DNA of 64,000 nt from Sphaerisporangium rhizosphaerae (GCF_042665155.1 NZ_JBHTCG010000003.1:62001-126000), one strand, 5' to 3'; positions 24,518 to 33,588 are shown, counted from the first letter of the stretch. Made by a program: numbers and translations. Notes: generated by a model from the sequence alone, not told the origin.

Positions 24518-25744
24518 TTACCGGCAGGTCGCGGTCTCCGGAGCGCAGAACTCGACCTCGGGATAACGGGGGGACGGCTCGTTCAGCAGGGGTTGCGGGA
24601 TGCCGCGCAGGTGCAGGTCGAAGAAGGCGCGGACGTATCGGCGGGTGATCTCCACGGTGCGGGTCGCGGACAGGTCGCCGCCGAGGTCCACGCCGATCTG
24701 CTGGGCCAGCAGGTCATAGTCGGTGAAGGACGCGTGCACGGCTCCGGCCACGACGAGCCAGCGTTTCCACCCGGTCAGGTGCTCCCAGTCACGGTCCCAC
24801 GTGGGGTCCTCGCCGCCCGGGCTGTGCAGCGTCTGGCCCAGGAACAGGAAGGGCCGCGCCACTCCGCTCGCGGAGATCGGGGCGAACATCGTGCCGTCCA
24901 TGTTGATCCCGGCGCGTACCCGGGGGTCGTTCAGCATGGTCTCGGCGGCGCTCGCGCCTCCGAGGGAACTGCCCGCCATCGCGATCCGGGACGGGTCGAT
25001 CAGCGAAGCGCCCTGCCACGCGGGGTGCGGTCCGGTCAGCTCGTCGACCACGAAGGAGACGTCGACCGCCCGGTTCTCCACCGCCTTCTTCCCGAAGTCG
25101 TCGGTCTCCAGTTCGCAGGCGGCGCAGGTGGTCAGCCGCCCGCCGGGGAAGGTGGTGGCGAAGGTCTCGTAGGTGTGGTCGATGCCGGCCACCACGTAGC
25201 CCCTGCTCGCCAGCTCCTCGGCCAGGGCGGTGAGCGAGCTCCGGGGGTCGGTGAAGCCGGGAGACAGCACGACGAGGGGGAGAGTGCGCCGGACTCCCGC
25301 CGGTCTCGCGTCGGTGTGGGCGTTGGTCCGCGTTCTGCTCAGCACGTCGGCGGGGACGCCCGTCACTCCCTTGCCTTGCAGGATGAGCTCCGACTCCTTG
25401 GGCGTCACGTACGGCGCGCGCGGGCCGCTCCGCGACGTCGCCGGGTACCAGAGGGAGACCATGAGCTCCCTCGCCCCGGCCTCGGGGACCCACGGATCGG
25501 GGCGGGAGGCGTCTTTCAGGTACAGGGATGTCGTGCCGACCGGATGGGGACCGGTCGGCGCCGGCAGGTACGGGGCGCCGCTCGGCGTGGCCGAAGGACC
25601 GGCGGAGGAGGCGGAGACAGAGGCGGAGACAGGGACGGAGGCAGAGGCGGACGCGGGCGCCCAGGAGGTGGCGGCCACCAGCGCGAGCAGTCCGGCAACG
25701 GCGGCCAAGCCGCCTCGCGGGCCGTGGCCGCCTCGCGCGGCCAC
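24518..25744 (-). CDS. Secreted alpha/beta hydrolase (PAF-acetylhydrolase-like)
   Basis: 408 aa. GTG start with GGAGAAGG 9 bp upstream; a hydrophobic export segment (GGLAAVAGLLALVAATSWAPASA) and a Ser/Ala-rich linker of about 30 residues follow. The body matches the PAF-AH type II and lipase group: LPLVVLSPGFTDPRS (oxyanion region), the nucleophile in MAGSSLGGASAAE, Asp in GINMDGTM, His in GAVHASFTDY. Probably acts on short-chain phospholipids or other esters outside the cell. Substrate not determined by the sequence. Confidence 0.8.
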   Translation of the reverse strand: MAARGGHGPRGGLAAVAGLLALVAATSWAPASASASVPVSASVSASSAGPSATPSGAPYLPAPTGPHPVGTTSLYLKDASRPDPWVPEAGARELMVSLWYPATSRSGPRAPYVTPKESELILQGKGVTGVPADVLSRTRTNAHTDARPAGVRRTLPLVVLSPGFTDPRSSLTALAEELASRGYVVAGIDHTYETFATTFPGGRLTTCAACELETDDFGKKAVENRAVDVSFVVDELTGPHPAWQGASLIDPSRIAMAGSSLGGASAAETMLNDPRVRAGINMDGTMFAPISASGVARPFLFLGQTLHSPGGEDPTWDRDWEHLTGWKRWLVVAGAVHASFTDYDLLAQQIGVDLGGDLSATRTVEITRRYVRAFFDLHLRGIPQPLLNEPSPRYPEVEFCAPETATCR

Positions 25745-26195
25745 GGCCCGCGGCCTTCTCCTGCTCGGACCGGGGCCGGTGGGGGGGGTGACTCTCGTCG
25801 TGCTCGGTCAGGCGCTCGGTGCGCTGGGCCGGAGCGGAATCGTCGTAGGGCATGGAGCGATCTTGCGAGTTCAGGACGGCCCCGGTATCGACCGAAGGTG
25901 CGGTCGGCACGGTTTCCGAGCAGTCCTTTCGACCGATCGCCGGCCCTTCACGCGGATCGGCCCTGCGCGTCTCACGACGGCGATCTCGGGAGCGGCAGTT
26001 GACACCAGCGTGGTGGAACGCGGTGGAACGCCTACCGGGTGGGTGCTGAACGGGCACCGTTTCAGGACGATCAGAGGGGCGCACATGAAGGCACGTCCAT
26101 CAGGTCACCCGGAAGGCCGTGGTGACGGATGACCCCCACGCAGAACTCCCGCGACGACGATCGCCTTTCGTCGTCCCCGTCGTCAGGAGAAGCGC
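25745..26195. other. 451-bp gap without a supported gene
   Basis: Several frames are open, but none has a conserved product or a convincing start. The right half holds a TTGACA at about 26005 and a short direct repeat (GTGGAACGCGGTGGAACGC); these may belong to the promoter of the RTX protein gene. The last bases give a GGAGAAGC ribosome binding site for ATG 26196. Confidence 0.5.
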
Positions 26196-27062
26196 ATGTC
26201 CGGGCGTGATCGAAACCACCGCGTCTCCCGTCGCGTGATGCGGGTGCTCGGCGGCGCGGCGGCGCTGGCCGCCCTGCCGGCGATTCTGTCCGTGCGGCCC
26301 GCGATGGCGGCGCGGCCCTGCTACGGCGACTGCCAACCGGGTGTGGTGCGGTCCGCCGGGGTCCTCAAGTACGACGCCCCCGTGGGCGTGGACGACCAGA
26401 TCACCGTCAGCGCGGCCGGCGGGTTCCTCACGGTCGCCGATCCCACCGCCACGCTCACCGTGGGCGCCGGGTGCACGCTGGTGACCCCGCACGAGGCGCG
26501 CTGCGCGTCGGCGAACGTCGGCTCGATGGTCGTCCGCGGGCTGGACGGCGACGATGTGATCACCAACTCCACGGGCCTCGCCGCACGCCTGATGGGCGGG
26601 GACGGTGACGACCGGCTCGTCGGCGGCTCGGGCGACGACACGCTGGTCGGCGGATTCGGCGGCGACCTGCTGCGGGGCGGCGCCGGCTCCGACACCGTCG
26701 CCTACTCCGAGGTGTCGAACCGGCTCGGCGTCCGGGCCGATCTCGACGGTGCGACCGGCGACGACGGCAGCTCGGAGGACGGGCCCGCGGGCGCCCGCGA
26801 CACCATCGCCGCGGACGTGGAGAACCTGGAGGGGACCAACGCCGACGACGTGCTCATCGGCGACGCGGGCCCGAACGTCATCGACGCGTCGAACGGCCAC
26901 GACCTGATCCAGGGCCTGGGCGGCGACGACCGGCTAACCGGCAGGGGCGGCGGCACCCTCGACGGGGGCGCCGGCGCCGACCGTTGTACCTCCGACCTGC
27001 GAGGTCTGCTGGAGACGGTGGACACCTTCAGCGGCTGCGAGACCACGGAGATCGTGACCTAG
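26196..27062 (+). CDS. Secreted RTX-repeat calcium-binding protein
   Basis: 288 aa with a signal peptide (RVLGGAAALAALPAILSVRPAMA). From about residue 125 it carries hemolysin-type nonapeptide repeats of the GGxGxDxLx kind: MGGDGDDRLVGGSGDDTLVGG, LLRGGAGSDTV, LIGDAGPNVIDASNGHDLIQGLGGDDRL. These fold into a calcium-bound beta-roll outside the cell. The N-terminal half is beta-rich with paired cysteines and no known catalytic motif. It has no type I secretion genes beside it, so general export is likely. Confidence 0.85.
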   Translation: MSGRDRNHRVSRRVMRVLGGAAALAALPAILSVRPAMAARPCYGDCQPGVVRSAGVLKYDAPVGVDDQITVSAAGGFLTVADPTATLTVGAGCTLVTPHEARCASANVGSMVVRGLDGDDVITNSTGLAARLMGGDGDDRLVGGSGDDTLVGGFGGDLLRGGAGSDTVAYSEVSNRLGVRADLDGATGDDGSSEDGPAGARDTIAADVENLEGTNADDVLIGDAGPNVIDASNGHDLIQGLGGDDRLTGRGGGTLDGGAGADRCTSDLRGLLETVDTFSGCETTEIVT

Positions 27063-27146
27063 TGCCGTGATCGAATCGGGCGCGGCAGGGCGGCGCCGGT
27101 CGAAAACGGTTTCACAGCCCGCGGGCGGGTCTCTACCCTGTACGCC

Positions 27147-27698
27147 GTGACGACTCAGGTGATCGTGCTCAACGGCGGGTCCAGCGCGGGCAAGTCCGAG
27201 ATCGTCCGGCGCCTGCAGGCCGTCCTGCCACGGCCATGGCTGGCTTTCGGGGTCGACTCGCTCATCGAGGCGATGCCCGCGTCCATGCGGGCGTCGGATG
27301 CGGGAATCGAGTTCGACCAGGACGGCGGAGTGAACGTCGGGCCGGAGTTCATGGCGCTGCAGACCGCGTGGATGGAGGGGATCGGCGCGATGGCCCGCGC
27401 CGGAGCCCCGGTCATCATCGACGATGTCTTCCTCGGCGGAGCGGCGACCCAGCGGCGCTGGCAGGCGGCTCTCGGCGGACTGGAGGTCCTGTGGGTCGGG
27501 GTCAGGTGCGACAGCGCGGTCGCCGCCGAGCGCGAGAGGGCCAGGGGGGACCGGGTCCCGGGAATGGCGGTGACGCAGGCGGAGATCGTCCACGAGGGCA
27601 TGGTCTATGACGTGGAGGTGGACACCACGCGGACCGGGTCCCTGGCGTGCGCGGAGATCATCGCCGATCGCGTGCGGCGATCCGGCGAACCCCTCTAG
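27147..27698 (+). CDS. Chloramphenicol phosphotransferase-like kinase
   Basis: 183 aa P-loop protein. Walker A is LNGGSSAGKSEIVRRL; then WLAFGVDSLIEAMP with the Asp that in S. venezuelae CPT acts as the base, IIDDVFLG as a Walker B-like strand, and GVRCDSAVAAERERARGDR. Full length for the CPT family (PF07931), which phosphorylates the 3'-hydroxyl of chloramphenicol; many members act on other substrates. GTG 27147 has no ribosome binding site but TACCCT lies 7 nt upstream, so the message is probably leaderless. Not proof of resistance. Confidence 0.8.
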   Translation: MTTQVIVLNGGSSAGKSEIVRRLQAVLPRPWLAFGVDSLIEAMPASMRASDAGIEFDQDGGVNVGPEFMALQTAWMEGIGAMARAGAPVIIDDVFLGGAATQRRWQAALGGLEVLWVGVRCDSAVAAERERARGDRVPGMAVTQAEIVHEGMVYDVEVDTTRTGSLACAEIIADRVRRSGEPL

Positions 27699-27898
27699 AC
27701 ACCGAGCCTGGCCGCGAGCCGCGGGCGGATCTCGAGTCGCCGTCCAATCGTTGCGGCTTCGCCATCTACCAGGGGTCTGTGACGGCTGTGACCGGTGGGA
27801 AGATTGCGGCCTCCGGGAATAATGTGGAGTTTCCGGACAAGGCGGAGTCAGAGCTGCTAAGTGTTGTGCGGCCAGGATTCACAGCAGAGAGGTTCGGC

Positions 27899-28798
27899 AT
27901 GGACCGCGACGGCCACCCGAGATCCCACGAAGAGGATCCTCTCCAGCAGGTGGGGCCCACGGGCATCGACCGGGACGACCAACCGGTGCGCCCGGGCGGT
28001 GACGTGCTGTCCGACGGCTGGACGCCCGGACACGAACCCGCTCACGCCCCAGACGACGAGGCGTCCGACCCTGACCGGGCCGACCATCAGTGGGCCGAGG
28101 GTGACGAGCGGCCCGAGAGTCTCGAAGAATTCGACTATCTCTACCGCCGCGAGGGCGAGGAGATGGTGCTCGACGACGAGCGGTCCGAGGACCCTGAGCG
28201 GCCAGGTCACGAGGAATGGGACACCGAGAGCGGAGGGGAGCGCGGCTTCCTCGGCTCGGGGTGGACCGGCGAGGCGGACGCGGAGGAGAAGGGCGGCAAG
28301 AACAAGGGGTTCATCGTCGCCATCGCCGCGATCGTGCTGCTCGCGGTGGCGGGCGGCTGGATCGTGTCCACCTCGGTCGGCTCCAAGCCGGAGGCGGCCT
28401 GCTCGGCCCCCGGCAAGTGCCCCTCGGTCGAGCAGCCGGACCCCGCGCTGACCGACACCCCCAGTGCCGGGCCCAGCATCGACGACCCGGCCACCGAGCC
28501 CACCGCCGGGACCGGCGAGACCGCGGAGCCCCCCAGCGGGACGCCCACGCCGACGGCCGGCCAGGGACGGCAGACGCGCCCGCCCACGTCCCGGCCGACG
28601 CCGACGCGCACCCGGGTCCACTCGCCGCGGCCGTCGCCCAGGTCCAGCGGCCGCCCGCAGCAGACGCAGGATCCGCGGATCGAGGACGACCCCGAGTCGT
28701 CCCCGAAGCCCCCGCCGACCACGCAGGCGCCCCCGCCGCCGGCGCCGAGCCCGACCCAGAGCGAGAGCGGCGGCGGCCTGCTGGACTGGATCTTCTGA
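27899..28798 (+). CDS. Acidic single-pass membrane protein with Pro/Thr-rich tail
   Basis: 299 aa. About 135 residues of very acidic, Asp/Glu/Pro-rich sequence come first (cytoplasmic), then GGKNKGFIVAIAAIVLLAVAGGWIVS as one membrane helix, then a low-complexity outer region of Pro, Thr, Ser, Arg (TPTPTAGQGRQTRPPTSRPTPT) ending GGGLLDWIF. AGAGAGG precedes ATG 27899. No domain recognised. Of the type found in actinomycete envelopes, possibly glycosylated. The closing hydrophobic LLDWIF is peculiar and may be a docking motif. Confidence 0.6.
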   Translation: MDRDGHPRSHEEDPLQQVGPTGIDRDDQPVRPGGDVLSDGWTPGHEPAHAPDDEASDPDRADHQWAEGDERPESLEEFDYLYRREGEEMVLDDERSEDPERPGHEEWDTESGGERGFLGSGWTGEADAEEKGGKNKGFIVAIAAIVLLAVAGGWIVSTSVGSKPEAACSAPGKCPSVEQPDPALTDTPSAGPSIDDPATEPTAGTGETAEPPSGTPTPTAGQGRQTRPPTSRPTPTRTRVHSPRPSPRSSGRPQQTQDPRIEDDPESSPKPPPTTQAPPPPAPSPTQSESGGGLLDWIF

Positions 28799-28968
28799 TC
28801 GTTCTGCCCGACGTCTGAAGACCCGCCGGCCGCCCGAAGACCTGCCGGCTGTTTGACGACCTGCCGGACGTCTTAAGCCTCTGGGCCGCCTGAGGGCCCG
28901 GAGGCGGCCGGCCAGGTCGACGGACGCCGGAACCGATGTGGACCTTGATTGGGGTTGAGTGCAGCGCG

Positions 28969-29574
28969 ATGCCTAGCCTTGTGCCCGCGGTCGTCGTGCC
29001 GGGATCGCTGAAGCGTGCCCCGCAACCGGTGCTGTCGTCGGAGAACGATCTGGTGCTGCGGCCCTGGACGGCGGCGGACGCGCCCGCGATCGTCGATGCC
29101 TTCCAAGATCCGGACATCCAGCACTGGCACGCGCGCAGCGTCGAGTCGCTCGCCGAGGCCGAAGAGATGATCGAGGGCTACGCGCAGGGCTGGCGCGCCG
29201 AGTCCAGCGCGCACTGGGCGGTGGTCACGCCCCGGGGCGAGGTGCTCGGCCGGGTCGCGTTCCGCACCTTCGACCTCTTCTGGGGACACGCGGAGGTGGC
29301 CTACTGGACGCGGGCGGCGGCCCGGGGGCGCGGCGCGGCCACGACGGCGGTGCGGGCGCTCACCACCTGGGCCTTCGGCATCGGCCTCCACCGGCTGTAC
29401 CTCTACCACTCGACGCTCAACGACGCCTCCTGCCGTCTCGCGCTCAAGGCCGGCTTCGCCCTGGAGGGCACCGAACGCAGTTCCATCTTGCACCCCGACG
29501 GCTGGCACGACATGCACCTGCACGCCCTGGTCAACCCCTCCCACCTCTCCCAGGCCACGGCACTCCCGGCCTGA
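28969..29574 (+). CDS. GNAT-family N-acetyltransferase
   Basis: 201 aa from ATG 28969. The GNAT fold is clear: LRPWTAADAPAIVDAFQDPDIQHW, GRVAFRTFDLFWGHAEVAYWTRAAARGRGAATTAVRALTTWAF (acetyl-CoA loop RGRGAA), LHRLYLYHSTLNDASCRLALKAGFALEGTER. Closest in style to RimJ/RimL ribosomal-protein acetyltransferases. A start at ATG 28936 is also open; the chosen one begins MPSLVPAVVVPGSL, which I recall in relatives. Substrate unknown. Confidence 0.85.
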   Translation: MPSLVPAVVVPGSLKRAPQPVLSSENDLVLRPWTAADAPAIVDAFQDPDIQHWHARSVESLAEAEEMIEGYAQGWRAESSAHWAVVTPRGEVLGRVAFRTFDLFWGHAEVAYWTRAAARGRGAATTAVRALTTWAFGIGLHRLYLYHSTLNDASCRLALKAGFALEGTERSSILHPDGWHDMHLHALVNPSHLSQATALPA

Positions 29575-29607
29575 CCACAGCGGCGTCCGTCTCCCCCCAC
29601 TCGCGTC

Positions 29608-29643
29608 GGCGTGCTGGTCATGATGTACGCGCCGCGCGGGTGA
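29608..29643 (+). pseudogene. 3' fragment of a YnfA gene
   Basis: 36 bp encode GVLVMMYAPRG and a stop, the exact C-terminal motif of the YnfA protein (GVLVIMYAPRG). The nucleotides match 17900-17935 closely. Upstream bases do not match YnfA. It is a scar of a second copy, probably removed or interrupted in a rearrangement 12 kb away from the intact gene. Confidence 0.65.
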
Positions 29644-29764
29644 CCGACTCGCCCATACCCGCCCGTGCCGGCCTGTCCCGGCCCTCACCCGGGCCGTCGC
29701 CCGCACCCGGTCGCTCGGGGGCGGCGGACGGTCGGGCACGGGCCGGTCGGGCACGGGCCAGCCG

Positions 29765-29836
29765 GGTATGAGCCGGTCGGGCCAGGTCAGCGGACGGTCG
29801 GGCATGAGCCGGTCGGGCCAGGTCAGCGGACGATCT
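29765..29836. repeat. 36-bp direct repeat at the end of a beta-propeller gene
   Basis: ATGAGCCGGTCGGGCCAGGT and the following CAGCGGACG appear at 29768 and again at 29804, with shorter GGTCGGGCACGGGCC units before them. The second copy contains the last codons of the beta-propeller gene, so the gene end has been duplicated outward. Confidence 0.7.
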
Positions 29837-30773
29837 GGAGGAGGGCCTGGGTCCGGGCCTGCGCGGGTTCGGCGAGGCGCTGGAGTTGCCTGCCGGAGGC
29901 GTCCAGGACGACCAGGGTGTTGTGGCCGGAGCCGGCGACCCGGACCACCAGGCGGCCGTCGGGCAGGTAGAGGGCGCCGATGAGACGGCCGCGGACCGCG
30001 ATCGGGACCTTGGCGCCGGTGGTCGTGTCGACGATCGTCGGGCGGAACCACACGGGCCAGCCGCCGTCGCCGCCGGGGTCCTTGGGAGACAGGGTCGCCA
30101 CGACGACGCGCTCGCCGTGCGGCGACAGGCTCTGGACGTGGTTGGCGAGCTTGACGCCCTTGACCCTGACCGACGTGCGGGCGCGCAGGTCGAGCCGGTA
30201 GACGCCGTCGGTGGTGCCGGCGTACCCGGCCAGGTAACGGCCGTCGGCGGACCAGGCCAGGTGGCAGACCCCCATGGTGGTGCCCGCCTTGCGCGTGCCG
30301 CCGCCGGCGGCGCCGGCGATGGCCACCGGCGAGGCGTCGCTCTCACTGCTGGGCAGGAAGGCCACCTTGGCGGAGTCGGGCGACCAGACCGGGGTCAGGC
30401 AGGGGGCGTTGGCTCCGGCGCCCTTGGCGAGGGTGGTGACCTTGCCGGCGGCGCTCACCTGCACCTTGCCCAGCCCGGTGATCCAGGCGATCTTCCTGCC
30501 GTCGGGGGAGGCGGAGAACTGCCCGGTCTCCGGTGTGACCCCCAGCCGGATGGGGCCCTTGCCGGGCTCGAAGCGGGTCACGACGTACCCGCGGTTGAAC
30601 CGCGCGTAGACGGCGACGCCCTTGATCGGGGCCGGCTTCGCCGCCGCGGTCGTGGAGGTGGGCGCCGATCGGGCGGGGGAGAGCGGGGTGGTGCTCGCCG
30701 AGGCCGGGGCGACGGCCAGGGGGGCGAGGAGCGCGGCGCCGAGGACGGCGCCGAGCGGCAGGTATCGGTTCAT
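29823..30773 (-). CDS. Secreted TolB-like beta-propeller protein
   Basis: 316 aa. Signal peptide MNRYLPLGAVLGAALLAPLAVAPASAS; then a Thr/Ala/Pro linker and blades recognised by GQFSASPDGRKIAWITG, PVWSPDSAKVAFLPSS, HLAWSADGRYLAGYAG, SLSPHGERVVVATLS. It is similar in plan to the 8071-9132 protein though not a close copy. ATG 30773 has GAGG 7 bp upstream; longer starts would bury the signal peptide. Function unknown, probably an outer binding or assembly module. Confidence 0.75.
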   Translation of the reverse strand: MNRYLPLGAVLGAALLAPLAVAPASASTTPLSPARSAPTSTTAAAKPAPIKGVAVYARFNRGYVVTRFEPGKGPIRLGVTPETGQFSASPDGRKIAWITGLGKVQVSAAGKVTTLAKGAGANAPCLTPVWSPDSAKVAFLPSSESDASPVAIAGAAGGGTRKAGTTMGVCHLAWSADGRYLAGYAGTTDGVYRLDLRARTSVRVKGVKLANHVQSLSPHGERVVVATLSPKDPGGDGGWPVWFRPTIVDTTTGAKVPIAVRGRLIGALYLPDGRLVVRVAGSGHNTLVVLDASGRQLQRLAEPAQARTQALLQIVR

Positions 30774-30946
30774 AAGGTGCCTCATCATCTGTGGTCTTGT
30801 CCGTGTGCCCTTGTTCGACGCTCGTCCGTCCCGATGAGTTCGCTCGGATCGCGTTCTACGGCGCGACAGGCCCGATCTGGCCCCGTGTGAAAGGCCCCGG
30901 GTAAAAGGAGATGCGTCCAGGCGAGGGCGTTCGCGAGGATCAGCGC

Positions 30947-31645
30947 ATGGCTGAAGCATGGATGATCGACGAGCTGGCCTACGCGGGCCATGAGCATCTC
31001 GACCCCGAGTTCATCACCGGCTACGACCGCAAGCAGGGGTATCCCGACCCCTCCGCGGACCTGGCCGTCCTCGCCGAGCACGGGGTGGGCGAGGACGCCA
31101 CCGTGGTGGATCTCGCCGCGGGCACCGGGCAGTTCACGCTGGCCGCGGCGCGGCGGTTCCGGCGGGTGGTGGCGGTGGACGTCTCTCCCGTGATGCAGGA
31201 CGCCCTGCGCGGGCGTGCGGAGAACGCCGGGTTGTCCAACATCGAGCTCGTCCGGGCGGGTTTCCTGACCTACGAGCACGCCGGGCCGCCGGTCGACGCC
31301 GTCTACACCAGGAACGCGTTGCACCAGTTGCCCGACTTCTTCAAGGCGATCGCGCTGGAGCGCATCGCGGGCCTGCTGCGGCCGGGCGGCGTGCTGCGCC
31401 TGCACGATCTGATCTACGACTTCCAGCCCTCCGAGGCGGGGCGGGTGTTCGACGGCTGGTTCGCGGGCGCGGTGTCCGATCCGGCGGAGGGGTACACCGC
31501 GCAGGAGTACGCCGAGCACGTGCGCACGGAGTTCAGCACCTTCCGCTGGCTGCTCGAACCCATGATCGCCGCGGTCGGCCTGCGTATCGTGGACAGCCGG
31601 TTCCAGGCGGGTGCCTATGGCGCCTATACCTGCATAAAAGCGTGA
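30947..31645 (+). CDS. Class I SAM-dependent methyltransferase
   Basis: 232 aa. The SAM-binding motif I is TVVDLAAGTGQFTLAAARRF, then motif II VVAVDVSPVMQDALR, and PPVDAVYTRNALHQLPDFFKAIALERIAGLLRPGGVLRLHDLIYDF. Methyltransferase_11/25 type. ATG 30947 with GAGGATCAG before it is used; the ATG at 30911 has its GGAG directly adjacent, too close. Divergent from the beta-propeller gene. Substrate unknown. Confidence 0.85.
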   Translation: MAEAWMIDELAYAGHEHLDPEFITGYDRKQGYPDPSADLAVLAEHGVGEDATVVDLAAGTGQFTLAAARRFRRVVAVDVSPVMQDALRGRAENAGLSNIELVRAGFLTYEHAGPPVDAVYTRNALHQLPDFFKAIALERIAGLLRPGGVLRLHDLIYDFQPSEAGRVFDGWFAGAVSDPAEGYTAQEYAEHVRTEFSTFRWLLEPMIAAVGLRIVDSRFQAGAYGAYTCIKA

Positions 31646-31781
31646 TTGATGACCTGTCGCCGCACGAACGAGGCTCTCTGGTGCTTTCGGCGAGGCAGGG
31701 GAATTCGCGGCGCCGGAGGGCAGCGGCAACACGGCGCGGCGGAGGGTTGATGACCCGGGCGGGTAGCTGATTGGCTGGAAG

Positions 31782-31942
31782 TGCGGGACGAAGCGTGTCC
31801 CGCGCTGGTGTGGACCGAGGTGTGTCCCGCCCAGGTGCGGACGAAGGCGTGTCCCGTCCGGATGCGGACGAAGGCGCGTCCCGTCCCGATGCGGACGAAG
31901 GCGTGTCCGCTCTGGTGCGGGACGGCGGCGTGTCCCGCTCTG
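31782..31942. repeat. 27-bp minisatellite (about six units)
   Basis: Units of about 27 bp such as GATGCGGACGAAGGCGTGTC plus CCGTCCC follow one another in the 437-bp gap 31646-32082. In one forward frame they read VSRPDADEG repeats and in one reverse frame GTRLRPHPD repeats, without indels breaking the frame in the central units. Neither frame has a good start or known product. The remainder of the gap holds only the upstream region of the PhoX gene. Confidence 0.75.
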
Positions 31943-32082
31943 TCCCGGTGTCATGGTCATCGGGACGTAGGGGACGTTAGCTGTTCCTTAACCAATAAGT
32001 CCGCATCAGGGGAGGAAGCGTTCATATGTAGCGGCTTGGGTCCATTAGGTCTACACACCATGCGAATGGAAAAGGTGCTTTC

Positions 32083-33588
32083 ATGACCTCCTCGATGTCA
32101 CGCCACGAGGCGACCGGCGCGACCGGCGGTGACGTGTCCGACGGCGACGTGTCGAGCCGCGGCCTCTCCCGCCGTGACCTGTTCCGCGCCGGCGCGGTGG
32201 GCGGTCTGGGCATCGCCATCGCCGGCAGCGTGGAGTCGATCGCCGGCCCCGCCGCCTTCGCGCAGACCGGGGCCAAGGGCGCGACCGGCTACGGCGCCGT
32301 CGTCGCCGACCCGGCCGGCCTGCTGGCGCTCCCGCCCGGCTTCTCCTACAAGATCGTGGCGCAGGCCGGCAAGACGCTGCTGGAGACGGGCGAGCCGACC
32401 CCGAGCGACGCCGACGGCACCGGCTGCTTCCGCGCGCCGCACGGCTTCGTGCTGGTGAACAACCACGAGATCGGCGGCGGCGAGCCCTACGGCGTACCGG
32501 CGCTGGACGGCCTCACCTACGACCCGGGCGCGCACGGCGGCACGACCAACATCGAGGTCGACAAGCAGGGCGACCGCGTCCGCGAGTACGTCAGCGTGGC
32601 CGGTACGCACAACAACTGCGCCGGCGGCATCACCCCGTGGGGCACCTGGCTCACCTGCGAGGAGACCGAGCAGCGCGCCGGCGGGGCGTTCCAGAAGGAC
32701 CACGGCTACGTGTTCGAGGTGGACCCCTTCGACCGCGACGCCAACAAGAACCCGGTCCCGCTGAAGTTCCTCGGCCGGTACTCGCACGAGGCCGTCGCCG
32801 TGAACCCCCGCAACTCCGAGATCTACCTCACCGAGGACGCCAGCAGCCCGAACGGGCTCTACTACCGCTGGACCCCGCCGCGCGGCTTCCACGCCCGCAA
32901 GGGCGCGCTGCGGGCGCTGGCCCTGACCAGCGGCGGCGACACCGCGGGCACGCTGGAGGCGCTGAGCGCCTACAAGGGCGGCAAGCACATCAAGGACCTG
33001 TCCGAGGCCACCCAGCCCGGCACCCGGTACAAGGTCAAGTGGGTGGCGGTTCCCGACCGCGACGCCAAGACCGTCTCGGTGCGCAAGCAGTTCACCGACG
33101 ACCAGATCACCCGCAGCCGCAAGCTCGAGGGCGCCTGGTTCGCCGACGGCGGCGCCTACTTCGTGGCCAGCTACGCCCGCCACGACGACGGCAGCGTCAA
33201 CGAGCACGACGGCCAGGTCTGGTTCTACGACCCCGAGTCCGAGACGATCACGCTGAAGACCATCTTCGGCGTGAACCCCGACCCTGAGGCCGACACCGAC
33301 TACGACGGACCGGACAACATCACGGTCTCGCCGTACGGCGGCGTCATCCTGGCCGAGGACGGCGAGGGCGTCTCGCACCTGGTCGGCGTCACCAAGCAGG
33401 GCACGCCGTACCCGATGGCCCGCAACGAGCTGAACGACAGCGAGTTCACCGGCCCGACGTTCAGCCAGGACGGCAGGATCCTGTTCGCGAACATCCAGAC
33501 CCCGGGCTACGTGTTCGCCATCACCGGCCCGTGGCGCCGTCCGTCCGACGGCAACGGCCACGGCGACCACGGTCACGACCACCACTGA
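32083..33588 (+). CDS. PhoX-family alkaline phosphatase (DUF839)
   Basis: 501 aa. Tat signal: LSRRDLFRAGAVGGLGIAIAGS. The body has the PhoX beta-propeller marks: FRAPHGFVLVNNHEIGGGEPYG, HNNCAGGITPWGTWLTCEETE, GRYSHEAVAVNP, YLTEDASSPNGLYYRW and PDNITVSPYGGVILAEDGEG. These hold the Ca/Fe active site of secreted phosphatases, releasing phosphate from organic esters. A His/Gly-rich tail (GHGDHGHDHH) may bind metal. AAAAGGTG precedes ATG 32083. PhoX genes are often under PhoP control; I could not identify a clear box upstream. Confidence 0.85.
   Translation: MTSSMSRHEATGATGGDVSDGDVSSRGLSRRDLFRAGAVGGLGIAIAGSVESIAGPAAFAQTGAKGATGYGAVVADPAGLLALPPGFSYKIVAQAGKTLLETGEPTPSDADGTGCFRAPHGFVLVNNHEIGGGEPYGVPALDGLTYDPGAHGGTTNIEVDKQGDRVREYVSVAGTHNNCAGGITPWGTWLTCEETEQRAGGAFQKDHGYVFEVDPFDRDANKNPVPLKFLGRYSHEAVAVNPRNSEIYLTEDASSPNGLYYRWTPPRGFHARKGALRALALTSGGDTAGTLEALSAYKGGKHIKDLSEATQPGTRYKVKWVAVPDRDAKTVSVRKQFTDDQITRSRKLEGAWFADGGAYFVASYARHDDGSVNEHDGQVWFYDPESETITLKTIFGVNPDPEADTDYDGPDNITVSPYGGVILAEDGEGVSHLVGVTKQGTPYPMARNELNDSEFTGPTFSQDGRILFANIQTPGYVFAITGPWRRPSDGNGHGDHGHDHH

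Noticed and set aside
27147..27698. A firm chloramphenicol-resistance call
   Set aside because: Family fit is good, but many CPT-like proteins act on other hydroxyl compounds and no context supports resistance.
31782..31942. The 27-bp repeats as a CRISPR array
   Set aside because: Units are contiguous with no spacers of constant length, and no cas genes are present.
30785..31960. Reverse ORF of 391 codons across the methyltransferase gene and minisatellite
   Set aside because: It lies opposite a clear methyltransferase and its only order is the minisatellite reading.
31960..32082. A PhoP box before the PhoX gene
   Set aside because: GTTAGCTGTTCCTTAACC near 31976 has partial likeness, but the two 11-bp units of a PHO box do not align.
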